A model generated the notes under the pieces. That model saw only the letters and a program-made list of their open reading frames with translations. It was not told the DNA's origin and did no database searches. The position numbers and the translations under genes were made by a program. A stretch of 64,000 nt of DNA from Synanceia verrucosa (taxonomy: Eukaryota > Chordata > Actinopteri > Perciformes > Synanceiidae): positions 24,619,258 to 24,683,257 of the forward strand of contig CM056566.1 in NCBI GenBank assembly GCA_029721515.1. Direction: 5' to 3'. Below are positions 8,880 to 21,388 of the stretch, piece after piece; within the stretch, counting starts at the first letter, position 1, and every line of letters starts with the position of its first letter.

Positions 8880-11470
8880 GGCATTATGTTCAAAGTCAGG
8901 TCATGTCAAAAAAGTCACGTCAACAAGAAATCCAGCTTCCTGAAGCAGACAAATCTTGGTGACAGGTCTGTCCAGATAGTCTATCCTGGTCTTGATCTTG
9001 ACTTGTTGAACAAGTCCTCCTTTATCTTATGCCTGATCCAAGAGTTACGGGGTGCAGAATCATCCACCACGATCACAGTGTCTCCAGGAATGAAATTCCG
9101 CTTGATTTTGTTACATTTTTTGTACTCGTGAAGCTGTGGTAATTATTCCTTTGTCCATCTCTTCCAAAACAAGTTGGACAGCTCCTGTATTTGTCTCCTT
9201 CTCTGTACAGAATACAAGTCCTCCTTTTGAAAAATGCCAGAGGGAAGAGATGGCTGAACTTTGAGGAGAAGGTGGTTGGGAGTCAGAGCCTCTAGGTCAT
9301 CAGGTTCTGTGGATGCTTTTGTTTTTGGGAATAGCTTCAATTTCGCACAGCACAGTGTGGAGACCGTCATAATCCAGAGTTTGTACTCTTATAGTTGAGT
9401 TGAGAACTTTACTGATTGAACTAATAAATCTCTCTCAGGCTCCTCCATGATGGGAACCACTTGGGGGATTAAACTTCCACTTTATCCCTTTCTGTATGAG
9501 TTCATCATGGATCTGAGATGGATCTGACAAACCAAATTTGTTGGCTCTCGATCACCGCCGACAAATTTGGGTCCATTGTCTGAGTTCTTCATTGGGCCTC
9601 TTCTTGCGATGTAAGGTATTAATTAAAGGAATCTGTCTCCAATTATGCAGCTACTTCGATATGTACAGCTCTTAGAGATAAGCAGGTGAATATCACTTCA
9701 TATTGTTTCAGCTTAGATCTTCCACGTTTCACCTCAAATGGACCAAAGCAATCAACTCCCACTGAGATGAATGGTGGTTCATCTGGAGTAATCCTGTTGA
9801 GTGGCAAGTCTGCCATCTGTTGGCTGGCTGGCACTGCCAGAAGTCATCACCAAGATCTTTCGTATAGCCACACTGGCCCGAGTAATCCAGTACTTTTGGC
9901 GTAACTTTGCCAACATGTGGGTTTTTCCATCATGGCCGACTTCTTTGTGTACCTGTCTCAAAATGAGGTCAGAGATATGTAGATCTTTGGTCAATATGAT
10001 TGGATGCTTTGACTCTTCAGGCATTGCGGCCCAACTGAGCCTTCCACCCACTCTCAAGATTCCATTATCAAGTCTTGGATTTAATTTGCATATGTGGCTC
10101 GCCTATTTCACTTTTTGATTCTTTAGGAGGCTGGAAAACTAGGAAGCTTTTCCGTTGGCAAGTTTGAATTAGCTACAGCTCTGCCTTGCTTATTTTCTCC
10201 ACAGTGAGGGAAACATAAAACAAATCTTTGACATTCTGCAGCTTGTTTTTCAGAGCATTCTGCTCTTTCTCATCTCTCCTTGAGTGTGATAGCTGCACTT
10301 TGACCTCCTTCCTCTTCTTCCAGAGACATAAGAGTCTACTTTTTACTTTTAAGACCCAAGCCATCCCTCTTTTCAGCCAGTTCCAGGATGAGGTGCAGTC
10401 AATCAATTGAGATAATGATTAAAATACAACTCTCAGGATCATCTTGCTCAGATAATTCTTCTGAACTATCTGTGTTTGTAGGCCATTGCTCCTCTGCCAG
10501 CAGAATTGTGGTTCACACATCCACTGTTCATAATTGAGGAATGATTTCACTCCAAGTCCCCATGGAAGCGATATCTGCTGGATTGGATAGTGTTCACATA
10601 TCTCCACTGAGTTGCATGAGATGCTTAATATCTCCGCAACCCTGTTGGCCACAAATGTTTTAAATCTGGAGTTTTCATTTTTGGCATACTTGATCACTGA
10701 GGTGCTGTCAGTCCAAAAGACGGGGTCAAATAATGTCATCTGGAGCTCCTCTCTCCTCAACTTGTCCATGTGCTTCACCACTGGTGTATTGCTCCAGGTA
10801 GTAGAACTTATCTTGATAGGTATCAGCTTTGCTCTCAACAGCGTGTTCGAATGACCTAATGAACGACTTGTAAGTGAGCGGATAACCTTTAAACACTGGA
10901 ACCACTTTACGTGGTAGACTTGACAGGTGTCAAGACTTGACTTGTGATGACACTTTGTTTCAGTAACACCTGATGGAGGTCTTTGTCGTCATCCATTTGT
11001 ATTGCAGCTTGTCTCTGGTGCCTACCCACTGGCTGGTATAATCCAGGACCAGAGCTCTGCAAAACTCTTCCTGCTGATGGCTGTACTCTCTCATCTTTTT
11101 CCTCCTCCTTCTCTTTGTCTAGAGGATCCTTTGGAGACATAACTGTTCATGCCATCTTCATATGACTCTAACACCTTCATTTTCGCTATGGACTCTGCAA
11201 GTGCTCTATCCACTTCTCTCTTTTAGCTTTTAGTTGCGCTTCCTCAAGATCAAAAGCTTGCTTTTCTTCTAATGCCGCTGCTCATGCTAAGAGAGCTGCA
11301 TGTGCCGGTGCATCCTTGGCACTTAAAGTTGACAGTGAGCTCCCTGTGGATCTTCTTGACCCACCTGAGGCAACTGATCCATATTTACTTTAAGGTCTAG
11401 TTCCAATTAGTCTATGCAGTTTCTCTTGTAATGCCTTTTCAGTGGACTTTGGTGCCCTCTTCTGGCCAAA
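8880..11470 (-). mobile_element. BEL/Pao retrotransposon remnant (gag, RNase H, integrase)
   Basis: On the minus strand, from right to left: a gag-like Ala/Lys/Glu-rich helical region with EEKQAFDLEEAQ-type text (about 11390-11150) and a charged linker (10907-11140); RNase H with FWTDSTSVIKYAKNENSRF (10419-10838); a linker with DCTSSWNWLKRGMAW (10173-10406); the integrase zinc-binding region with ILRQVHKEVGHDGKTHMLAK (9779-10057); the integrase core start with PPFISVGVDCFGPFEVKRGR and LRAVHIEVA (9643-9834); and the integrase C-terminal part with EALTPNHLLL (9143-9370). Protease and nearly all of the reverse transcriptase are missing, and frames are broken by stops. The order gag-RT-RH-IN without an internal protease-IN swap fits BEL/Pao. 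Confidence 0.8.
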
Positions 11471-11474
11471 ATCT

Positions 11475-14400
11475 TCAAATCGAATCAATCAAATCAAAGT
11501 TATTTATATAGCCCTTTACAATAACCAAAAGGTACCCAAAGTGCTTTACAGTAGAGCCAAAAACAGTACATACAGAAAACGTATACATAAAACAGTACAT
11601 GAGAACAATACATAGAAATTAAAAGGGAAAATGCCACAGTGCTACAAGGTATTAAAATAGCAAACGAACGATCCCCTCACTGTTTATACCTGGACCTAGG
11701 GACTTCTAATAAGAGCTGACCTGAAGAGCGCATGGTCGCAAACAGTTAAAATGTCAAATAGGTAAGAAGGAGCCTGACCATTAAAAAAGAAATACCAGAA
11801 GTTTAAAATCAATTCTAAAATGAACTGGAAACCAGTGGAGTGATGCCAGCACAGGGGTGATGTGGTCACATCTGGATGTGTTTGTCAAAAATTGGGCCGC
11901 AGCGTTCTGCACAAGTTGGACACGTGAGATTGAGGACTGGCTAAGGCCAATGTACAGGGCATTACAATAGTCCAGTCTTGAACTGATAAAAGCGTGGATT
12001 GCCTTCTCGAGATCCTTGCGACTGATAAAAGGCTTCACTTTGGCCAGGAGACGAAGCTAAATGAAGCTCGTTCTAAAGACACAACTAATCTGTTTATCAA
12101 ATTTGAGCCCACTGTCAAAAGTTACTCCAAGATTTTTTAATAATGGTTTAAAAATTGAGCCAAAGTATCAAAGTTAGCTGTGGAAGCATTTAGTGCAGGT
12201 GATGTGCCAATAGGGCTGTGACAGTATAGATTTTCTTTATTACAGCGGCGATAAAGCACCCAATCAATGCGGTATGGCGGTTTACCGCGGTATCCCCCGA
12301 TGCAATCCCACTACTCTCCGTGATCAGCGCAACTCCACCACCTCCACTGCAAACCCGCTACCGCCGCCACCCCTGCTACCCTCCGTGATCACAGCAACTC
12401 CGCCACCTCCGCCGCAATTCCGCCACCCTCCTGATAACCACAACCCCACCGCTCACTCCTTGTCCTCTGGCATAAAATGTGCGACACAGTGTTTGGCTTT
12501 ATAACATGATTTGCGGCTATTGTTAAATAAAATCAAGTCAACAGAGCAGCATAAACAATTATGGACAGTACTACATAAGAGGGCTGTGTCTGCTATAAGC
12601 ATTGACTATTGAAATTGAACACCTGTTTATGCAATGCTTCTGTGTTTTATGCCTGTGTATTATGTGTAAGTATATTCAATTTAATCATGAGAAGCACTGA
12701 AACCTCGAAATAAATTATGATAATATGATAATATGAAAACAACCCCACCCTTACAGTTAATAGACTTGTCTGTTGCCGAGCTGCAGTGTGAAAAGTTTTG
12801 TTTCTCCGTCAGCTTTAAAAACAGGATGTTACTAAATATTACTGTTTATATTTCATATCAATCACAATATACAGTCATGTAACTTTCAACAGCTAATATG
12901 TAGGGATAATTTTTTTTTTATTATTTAATATATTGCGTTGATGGTGGTAATGAGCTCAACACCGCGGGAGGCATCACATGACCGCATTATTGTGGTGATG
13001 CGGTTATCATCCCAGCCCTATGTGCCAAAAAAATGCATTCAGTTTTGCTGTCACTGGGGTGCAGGAAGTTATGAGCAAGCCATGGTTTTACCTTAGTGAT
13101 GCAACCTAGCAACTTACTAAGTGCAGTGCTTTCATTGGGACTCAAGGGCAGATAAAGCTGAAGATCGTCAGCGTAAAAGTGAAAAGACAGGTTGTGTTTT
13201 TTGATAATTGAACCCAGAGGCAGCAAATACAAAGAAAACAGAGTAGGGCAGAGAATAGATCCCTGTGGGACCCCACAAGGGAGGGAAGCATGTGAGGAGC
13301 AGAGGTCACCAATCATAATAGAGAAGCTCCGATTTGCCAGGTAAGACCTAAACCATTGGAGAGCGGTGCCTAGGATGCCCACATGCTGCTCTAGACGAGA
13401 TACAAGGACTGCATGGTTGACTGTTTCAAAGGCTGCTGTGAGGTCCAGCAGCACCAGCACAGCAGGATTCCCAGCATCCACAGACAAAGCAATGTCATTA
13501 TGCACCTTAACCAGTGCTGACTCAGTGCTATGTCTGGATCTAAAACCAGACTGGAACTTCTCAAGAACAGAATTTATGATGAGTGCTGTTTGCTATAAAA
13601 AAAAACAGATATTTGGACTTGGCCTCCTTCAGAGCTCTCTGGTAAGTAGCCAAGCTGTCCCTTAACCAGCCAAGGGATACATGCAGCCTGTCCTTTTACC
13701 ACTGTCGTTCAGCCTGTCTGCACTGTTGTCTGAGCAGACGAGTGTGGTCATTCAACCAGGGATCTGACTTCGTTTTGATACTTTTTAGCTGAAAAGGGGC
13801 GCCAGAATCTAAAATGGCAGAACAGGTGGATTGGAAAGTGGAGAGTAGACTGTCTGGACTAAGGGGAGGAACCAGCCCCCTGTCAGCACACAGCTGAGAG
13901 TTCCTGAAAGCAACAGCAAACTCTCCAGCCGTTGAGGCAGTGAAAGCACGACGTCTGCAAGCTGGGGAAACAGGCTTATTGGCAGGAGGGGGGGTAGCAA
14001 AGTCAAAAACAATGGGGAGGTGATCTGCAATAGCTGTAACCACTATTTCTTTCAGGGAAATTGAAAGCCCATGGGAGATAACAAGATCAAGTATGTGCCA
14101 GTGTTCATGTGGTGGTGCATTTACAAACTGAGTGAGGCTGAAGGAATCCAGGAGGCCTTGAAACTCATTGGCCAGTTGATTTGTTGCACAACAAACATGA
14201 ATATTAAAGTCCACACAAATCAACAGTCTATCAGACTTTGGGATAAAATCAGATAAAAACTCAGAGAATTCATGTACAAAGTCCTTGTTGAACTTAGGAG
14301 GCTGGTAAACGACGGCACATAGTACAGGACAGGTGAGGTCGATCATAAACAGCTGCAGTTCAAAGCTGGAATAATTATTAGGTGTTATCATTCGGCCTCT

Positions 14401-14925
14401 GAAACTCTCCTTGAATATAACAGCCAAACCGCCGCCACGACCAACAGCTCGCGGGGTGCTGAAGAAGGAACAGCCGGGAGGGAGGAGCTCCGAGAAGGGG
14501 CTGTTGTCACCTGGTTTCAACCAGGTCTCTGCCAGCAGCAGGAAATCCAGATTACAAGTTTTAAAAAAGTTATTCAAGATAAAAGTCTTCAGGTGTCTGT
14601 TCTTGTCCAGAACTTTCTGCCATCTTCATTAATTAATGCACAATTCACTAGCAAATGTCCAAACAGTCGAACTTTTCAACATCAAATGCTAATTTCTTCC
14701 ATGACTGAACGAGACACCACGTCTTTACTGTGTCACCTAGCACTTAGCTTCTGCTTCTGACTCAGCATTTTGCGATAGCAGCCTTAGCCAAAGCTCACCT
14801 TCTCAGCTCTTTCTTCCAGTGACAGTTTTCTGGTCTTCCAGTTAAGTTCTCTGACTGTACAGTTTTCTGACTTCATGTAGTGGCAGCTCCTTCCAGCTCT
14901 GCATGCCACCAATGGAGCGGGTGTG
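11475..14925 (-). mobile_element. L2/CR1-clade LINE, long but disrupted
   Basis: The minus strand contains an apurinic endonuclease domain (13696-14577) with LAETWLKPGD, a VDFNIH box and ADHLPIVFDF. It also has a reverse transcriptase (12987-13505) with LLDLTAAFETVNH, PCGVPQGSILCPTLF and an intact FYADD box, and a 3' RT part (11781-12038) with DYCNALYIGL and ITPVLASLHW. The 3' end near 11475 has the CTTTGATTTGATTGATT tail style of fish L2-like LINEs. The element is split by an hAT-type MITE at 12211-13020 and carries frameshifts. The 5' limit is uncertain: 14640-14925 has a short open reading that I could not classify. A related 5' fragment is at 26427-27510. Confidence 0.75.
12211..13020. 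mobile_element. hAT-type non-autonomous transposon, 810 bp, with 8-bp TSD
   Basis: The ends are inverted: TAGGGCTGTGA on the left and, reading inward from the right, TAGGGCTGGGA. The element is flanked by a perfect 8-bp direct repeat TGTGCCAA (12203-12210 and 13021-13028). The 8-bp duplication and termini are the hAT signature. There is no transposase; the interior contains CG-rich runs such as CGGTTTACCGCGG. It interrupts the LINE at 11475-14925. Confidence 0.85.
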
Positions 14926-14927
14926 TA

Positions 14928-15255
14928 GCGGCAGTAGCTCAGTCTGTAGTGACTTGGGCTGGGAATCGGTGGGTCGCCAGTTCAAGTCCAAATGTGGAGA
15001 GTTGACTGGTAGCTGGAGAGGTGCCAGGTGCCAGAGGTGCTGCCGAGGTGTCCTTGAGCAAGGCACCGAACCCCCAACTGCTCGTGGTGCCTGGATAAGG
15101 GGCAGCCCCCTCACTCTGACACCTCTCCTCCAATGCATGTACATTTGTTTGTTCATAACTTGTGTGTGTAATGTGCAACTGAAAAAAATATACTAACAGA
15201 GTGAAAAAATGTAATTTCCCTCACTGAGGGATCAATAAAGGAATTCTTCTTCTTC
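14928..15255 (+). mobile_element. tRNA-derived SINE
   Basis: The 5' part has pol III-like A and B boxes: TAGCTCAGTCTGTAGTG and GGGTCGCCAGTTCAAGTCC. The body is followed by a LINE-like tail TTTCCCTCACTGAGGGATC, then AATAAAGGAATTCTTCTTCTTC with a (CTT)n end. The matching position in unit 3 (about 27513) lacks it, so it arrived after those units separated or was lost from unit 3. Confidence 0.75.
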
Positions 15256-15599
15256 AACTGGTCTGATGCAACAAAATTCCTCAAACTCAAAAATCTTCAT
15301 TTAAAAATGTTTACAAAAAAAACAAAACAATTTCTTAGGCTCTATATTCCCAGTAGTTGAGGACTTAACTGGTCAGTTCTTCCTTTGTTCGGCCAGAAAA
15401 CTGTATCACCTCCACCCGACCATCTTAATGAGAAAATTGCATGTGTCACATGGCCCACATTAAACTGTAACTCAAGCTCCCCCTAGTGGTTAAACACATT
15501 CTTTAAACAATGATGAACTATTATTTCTTCCTTCATGAATTTCCACATTGTGTAAAATATAATATAAATAATAATATTTTAACAAAATAATAATAAAAA
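15256..15599. other. AT-rich insertion segment, unclassified
   Basis: This stretch is absent from the corresponding position of unit 3, where the flank sequence continues directly. It holds A-rich runs and the tract CTCCCCCTAGTGGTTAAA. It could be LTR or retroposon sequence, but I see no defining ends and no gene. Confidence 0.35.
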
Positions 15600-16310
15600 A
15601 CAAAATACATTTGTCAATATGGCTCTCACAGAGAACATGGCCATCATTGTCTGGAAATAATAAGACTGGATTTAAGGCCAGAATAAACTAACTTGAGTGT
15701 TGTTTGCGTTTCTACCCCTAGATGGCGTATCAGACTACAATATGGCCTGCCTATAGGATGTCACAAGGATGGTACAGTGGAAAGTGATTTACTGATCAAA
15801 AGTGATTAGCAGCTATATAGCACAACAGTTGCATTAAACGTAGTGCTAGAGTCACAAATATACAATACTGTCAATACTACTGTACATAGAGAACTAGAGA
15901 ATGACTCAGCAGGAATAACTTGACACTAACCTCGTGCATAACTTTCTGTTACCACATTGGAATTACAATAATTAAACGAGAATGCAACAATGCTGGAAAG
16001 TAATGACTGGCTTCTGACATGCAGGTAAGTAAACAACACCACTATGAACATAAATGGACACTTACAGTGTCAGAAACGCACGTCGACACAAACAGTAACG
16101 TATAAATGATACATCAGCAGAGATACATTGCAGCGCACTGCAGAAAGGGACATAAAACATGTACGTGCAAATGAGCCATAGCTGCGTGGCGACGCAACCG
16201 CACACAGTCCAGCAGGTTTTCCCACACAGAAGTTAATGTAGCTTGTAATGGCGGAGACTGTCAATCAAATCAGCCTCTAAGATGTAATGGTTTCCACTGA
16301 CCACTGTGGG
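15600..16310. repeat. Array unit 2: left flank
   Basis: It is homologous to 1548-1900 and 27515-28250. It includes the block GACACTTACAGTGTCAGAAA through CACTGACCACTGTGGGGAGC, shared only with unit 3. No coding sequence is supported. Confidence 0.65.
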
Positions 16311-16313
16311 GAG

Positions 16314-16508
16314 CTATGACAAGGTGGGGTTTATTCGCTTTTGGTTCCTGTTTGTGAAGTGGAAGTAGTGAGAAGATGTTATTATCAGCAAGTCCAAGGT
16401 GGGATCTGAACAGGAGCGGGATGCATCAGTAATGTTACTGTAACACAAGTCCAAGATGTTTTCCCCTCTAATGGGAGTATTCACATGCTGCTGAAATGAT
16501 GGACTCAA
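16314..16508 (-). mobile_element. LINE endonuclease scrap (Rex1/CR1 type)
   Basis: The minus strand reads FQQHVNTPIRGENILDLCYSN, the end of a LINE endonuclease domain. The same scrap recurs at 41039-41317, 51054-51389 and 61471-61827, and partly at 1918-2050 and 28270-28370. It is a shared component of the duplicated unit. Confidence 0.65.
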
Positions 16509-16559
16509 TGAATAATGATGAGTCCAGAGTACTACTGCAACTGAGTACTACTCTTACTA

Positions 16560-17173
16560 CTGATGTAGATCATTAATGAAATCACCTGTTCTGATGCTGG
16601 TGGTAAGAGAATCTGTGATTCAAACGTTGAGTAACTTCAGTACATTAATTCAACCACTCAAAGGGCTGATAGATTAGGTTTTGGTTTTGTTGTTGTCCTA
16701 TTTCCTCATGTTTTTACTTGATTGATTGATTGATTGATTAATTGTTTGGTGGTACTCTAGCCGGCACTGATGATGCTTTATCAGCTTCCTGTCAGCTGTT
16801 CATGTTTTAGTTGTCAGCAGCTGAATGTTAAACAACAAACTAAAATAAACCTACTGACGACTTACATGTTAAAGTATTTCCAGAACAGACGTCATCACCT
16901 TAATGTTGTACTACTCCAATAGGAGGGCGTTTTCCAACTGTGATTAAGTGTAATAATGGTTGCGCCTAATTATTTCTTTCATTCCCAGTGACTCTGAAGA
17001 AATCCATTTTACTGTGAATAAACGTCCCATAATTCAAACAGAAAGATATTCCTCATACTTGCAGAACCCTTATTCAGATCTAAACATTCATATGATAGAT
17101 TCATACTTTTACATGGAATTCTATCATAAGTCGATCATCAATAAACATCCATAAATGTGAAAGTAGTAATTGT
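16560..17173. repeat. Array unit 2: conserved noncoding flank with (TTGA)n
   Basis: It is homologous to 2091-2792. A (TTGA)n tract is at about 16719-16744. No gene is seen. Confidence 0.65.
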
Positions 17174-17374
17174 GTGGAATAAACCTATAATAACAGTATT
17201 TAGACAGAAAGTGGTAGTTTAGTGACAAAAACCTTTAAAACTATCAGTACTTGGACAGAAAGTAGTACTTTATTGAAATAAACCTTTAAAACTATCAGTA
17301 TTTGGACAGAGAGTAGTACTTTATTGAAATAAACCTTTAAAACAATCAGTACATGGACAGAAAGTAGTAGTTTA
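17174..17374. repeat. 51-bp minisatellite, 4 copies
   Basis: These are four tandem units of the minisatellite at 2793-3047, the first slightly shortened. The central copies share TTGAAATAAACC in place of GTGGAATAAACC, which suggests local homogenisation within this unit. Confidence 0.8.
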
Positions 17375-18004
17375 TTTGGCTCTGAAACAGCAGCTTCCTG
17401 TATTGCAGGAACACAACATTGATCTCAGATACTATATTTTTTAAATTAAGCTTTAAAAAAATCATACATGAATTACATGTAAGGATCCCACAGTATCATC
17501 CCAACAAATAATAATATTAATAAATAAACTCCACATCAAACAACAACAGCAATTAAGTACAAATTACACAAATGATCATCAATAAACAGTCTGTTCAGGT
17601 ATGACAGGAAATAACACAAATGTCCTTTATTGTTTTTTGTCATTTTGAAGTTGAAACTTCCTGAATAACAACAATAATTATGTTTTATCATTAAAGATAT
17701 TATTTTGATGAAAGAGCTTGCACATACTGGTGGATTAACCATTATAGAATCATTAAATATGTTCTGTAATCAGTAATAATGTTAATTTAGAGCAGTGGTG
17801 GTAAAATCCTGACACTGGGTGGAGGATAATAACTCTGTTAAACACTGTTTATAATATGATAAAAATCAAAGGTATCTATATGAGAATAGAAAGTTATTAA
17901 ATTTGTCATAGAGACAAACACACTACATATCGACTCAAAGGTCAGTTTGGAATTCAGTGGACCTAAAAGTTGTATTCCAAATATAATAATTCCATATTCA
18001 TCCC
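17375..18004. other. AT-rich unit flank, no gene seen
   Basis: It is shared with 29190-29790 and 43960-44570 in part. It contains the conserved tract CAGTGGTGGTAAAA..CCTGACACTGG. No coding potential is supported. Confidence 0.55.
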
Positions 18005-18296
18005 ACTCGATTCTTCCCTCACTCATGAACAATATCCCAAGATACTTAAACTCCTCCGCTCCTCCCCGATCTGCACAAGGCACGACACCCTTTTCCGACT
18101 GAGGCCCATGGCCTCAGATTTGGTGCTGGTGATTTTCATCCCAACCGCTTCACACTCGGCTCTGAACTGCTCCAAAAAGCAGGGATGTGATACTGAGGCC
18201 ACCAAACTGGACCCCCTCAATGCCTCGGCTGCGCCTAGAAATTCTGTCCATAAAAGTTATGAACAGAATTGGAGACAAAGGGCAGCCTTGGCACAG
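18005..18296 (-). mobile_element. Rex3 fragment, 3' part (left side of a split element)
   Basis: The minus strand reads AEEFKYLGILFMSEGRIEWDEYG and KSEAMGLSRKRV, matching the Rex3 RT at 3555-4108. The catalytic box region is deleted. The element continues at 19506 after an inserted LINE. Confidence 0.8.
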
Positions 18297-19505
18297 TTCA
18301 AGGAATCAAGGATTCAAGGAGCTTTATTTGTCGTTGCATCACACGGTAGGAACATGAGGTGAACGATATTGGATTCCCTGGTCCCGATATAAGCCAAATA
18401 AGAAAAATAAGAATGAAATAAGATGAAAGATTAAAATAAGATGAAATAAGTAGTCAGAAAATATAAATAAAAAAAAAACTATGTAGAATCAACTATAAAT
18501 ATGCAGTATATATACAATATGGACATCAAAATTCAAACATAAAGCAATGAATGACAACAGGGAATAGCAGCAACAAGATTTAAAGTCACATGTTAAGTCT
18601 GTGCAAACAGCTGCAATGTGATGTGTATGTGTGTGTCTGTGGGGGTTGAGGTGTGTGGGGGGTAGCAGGGGCTACAGGGGTCCTCCAGAGTTCAGCAGTC
18701 TAACAGCTTCTGGGATGAAGCTGGTCCTTAGTCTGGTGGTCCTGCTCTTGATGCTCCGCAGCCTCCTGCCTGAAGGGAGCGGTACAAACAGTTTGTGTGC
18801 TGGATGGGTGGGGTTCTTCATGATGCAGGAGGCCCTTCTCCTGCATCTGGAAATGTAGATGTCCGTGGTGGTGGATAGGCTCCGTCATACAGTTCTCTGT
18901 GCAGCCTTCACCACCCTCTGCAGAGCCCTCTTTTCTGCCGCAGAGCAGAACACAGTGATGCAGGAGGACCGGACATTCTCCACCACGCATCTATATAATG
19001 ATGTCAGGACTGAGCTCCCCAGTCCAGCACGCCTCACCCTCCTGAGGAAATAGAGACGCTGGTGTGCCTTCCTGATCAGGCAAGAAGTGTTCCTGCTACA
19101 GGTGAGGTCCTCCTTTATGTGGACACCCAGGTATCTGAAGCTGGAGACCACTTCCACCACTGTCCCCCCGATGTGCAGGGGAGTCCACGATCATCTCCTT
19201 GGTCTTCTTCACGTTGATGCAGCGGTTGTTTTCTTTGCACCAACCTTCCAGCTGTTCCACCTCCTGCCTGTAGTTGGACTCATCATTGTTGAGGATGCGT
19301 CCAACCACGTCTTGCTATCTGCAAACTTCACAATGAGACAGCTCAGATGTTTCGATGAGCAGTTGTGTTTCAGCAGGGTGAACAGGAGGGGGCTCAGCAC
19401 ACAGCCCTGGGGGGAGCCGGTGCTGAGGGTGATGGGGGAGAAGGAGATCCTCACAGACTGCTGCAGAGGGTAGAGCTCAGTCCCAGTGTGGTGAGTTTGT
19501 GTACC
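18297..19505 (-). mobile_element. L2-like LINE nested in Rex3
   Basis: The minus strand contains an RT C-terminal half: VKFADSKTW at the catalytic box (canonical FADD has its second Asp replaced by Ser), VVSSFRYLGVHI, ALQRVVKAAQ and a 3' region. It ends at about 18297 in short TTGATTCCTTGAA-type tail repeats. Rex3 sequence resumes on both sides, so this LINE inserted into Rex3. It is 5'-truncated and dead. Confidence 0.75.
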
Positions 19506-20520
19506 AGTCAGTGGTATGATGGTATCCAACCCTCACCGAAAACGGATCCAACTTACTGCCGGCAACTCTGACACCGGTCATACAGAGACCGAAAAGCCGT
19601 ATCAAAGGGGCCGGTACCCCATACTCCCAGAGCAGCCCCCACAGGACTCCCTGAGAAACACGTTCGAATGCCTTCTCCAAGTCCACAAAACACATGTAGA
19701 CTGGTTGGGTGAACTCCCATGCACCCTCCAGGACCCTGCTGAGGGTGTAGAGCTGGTTCACTGTTCCACAGCCAGGACAAAAATCACACTGCTCCTCATG
19801 AATTTGAGATTCGACTCCCCGATGGACCCTCCTCTCCAGAACCCCTGAACAGACCTTACCAGGGGGGCTGAGGAGTGTGATCCCCCTGTAGTTGGAACAC
19901 ACCCTCCGGTCCCCCTTCTTAAAAAGGGGAACCACCACCCCGGTCTGCCAGTCAAGAGGCGCTGTCCCCAATGTTCACGCAATGTTGCAGCGATGTGTAA
20001 ATCTTTAGGAAGTATTGTTTAGGAACTCGACTCTCCACCCTTGTAACCACCTCGGTGACCTCAACCCCAGAGATAGGAGAGCCCGCCTCGGGGTCCCCAG
20101 ACTCTGCTTCCTTAGTGGAAGGTGTGTGGGTGGAACTGAGGAGGTCTTCGAAGTATTCTCTCCACCGACTCACAACGTCCCGAGTCGAGGTCAGCAGTGC
20201 TCCACCCCCACTATACAGTGTTGATGGTGCACTGCTTCCCCCTCCTGACACGCCGAATGGTGGACCAGAATTTCACCGAAGACATCCGAAAGTCATTTTC
20301 CATGAAATTCACCCATGCCCAAGTTTTTGCCTCAGCGACCACCAAAGCCACATTCTGCTTGGCCTGCCGGTACTCGCCAGCTGCCTCCGGAGTCCCACAG
20401 GCCAAAAAAAGCCCAGTAGGACTCCTGCTTCATGTTAACGGCATCCCTCACCGCCGGTGACCACCAACGGGTTCGGGGATTGCCGCCACCGACAGACACC
20501 AACCACCTTAGCCGCTTCAA
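19506..20520 (-). mobile_element. Rex3 fragment, RT N-terminal part (right side of the split element)
   Basis: The minus strand reads WQTGVVVPLFKKGDRRVCSN, YRGITLLS, MCFVDLEKAFERVSQGVLW (RT motif A) and the upstream WREYFEDLL and AVRDAVNMKQESYWAFFG regions. The tract ACCACCACCCCGGTCTGCCA near 19931 is a hallmark of Rex3 as I remember it. Stops and frameshifts are present. The right end lies about 350 bp from the TATA box of copy 2. Confidence 0.85.
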
Positions 20521-20606
20521 TAATGGTTAATATTTTAACATTAATATTACTGTGACATCAGCTGGTTCAACATCTAACACATTGCAGTTTCACACCAAAA
20601 TTTACA

Positions 20607-20951
20607 TAAATTTCAGGACTATTAGACCAGTGAGATTCTTTGTTCCAGCTGATGTCACTCTGTGGACGAAATGCTGAGGCCTTTGAACTCTTCATGATGC
20701 TGTTTACTTCATTATCAGGGTAATTAGATGAGACACACCTATTATTATGTTACGTAAGTCTGCAATTATAAAATATTTGTATGACAACGGAGCCTGTAAT
20801 TAAAGGTGTGGCTGCAGCAGCCTCATATGGTCATCTTTACATATTTCAGTTGTTGTAGCATTCTCATAAACTATATAAAGAGGAAGTTCTCTGTCAGCTG
20901 TCAGACATCAGCTGCTTCTTCCTCGCTGTGTCCTCACCACCTCAGAAAAAG
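20607..20951 (+). promoter_or_regulatory. Promoter and noncoding exon 1 of lectin copy 2
   Basis: TATATAAA is at 20872-20879. Exon 1 runs from about 20903 to 20951, with donor GTAAGA. The upstream block around AAAGGTGTGGCTG is conserved with the other copies, with small changes (TTGTTGTAGCATTCTC in place of TGTTGCAGCGTTCTC). Confidence 0.75.
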
Positions 20952-21388
20952 GTAAGATTTCACCTCTTTCATTTAATTTATTAGCATTATTTCATCAATT
21001 TTCATTTGCTATAATTCAGATTTGTTCCTAATAATTCAGTCACTGTTAAGACAAAATGATTCATAGAGAACATTTTAAATAGTAGTTATATTCTTTTGAT
21101 AATGGTAAATATTATACTGTATCTATAGTACTACCCTGAACTACTGTATTTTATTGTGTTGTATTATATTTTATTACCATTCCATGCTACACTGCTGTAC
21201 TACACATCATGTCATATTATTTTACATTGACTTTATTCTATAGTTTATTTCCAATAATATATAATAATGTACAGACGACGTAAATATCAGTAGCAGTAGT
21301 CGAAGTAGTATCAGTAGTACTAGCAGTACTAGCGGTAGTAGTTTTTTGTCATTACTTATGTTGTATTGATATCTTTTCATATCTTCAG

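Noticed and set aside
12274..12504. Proline-rich 76-codon frame
   Set aside because: It sits inside the non-autonomous hAT MITE and arises from CG/CC-rich low-complexity sequence.
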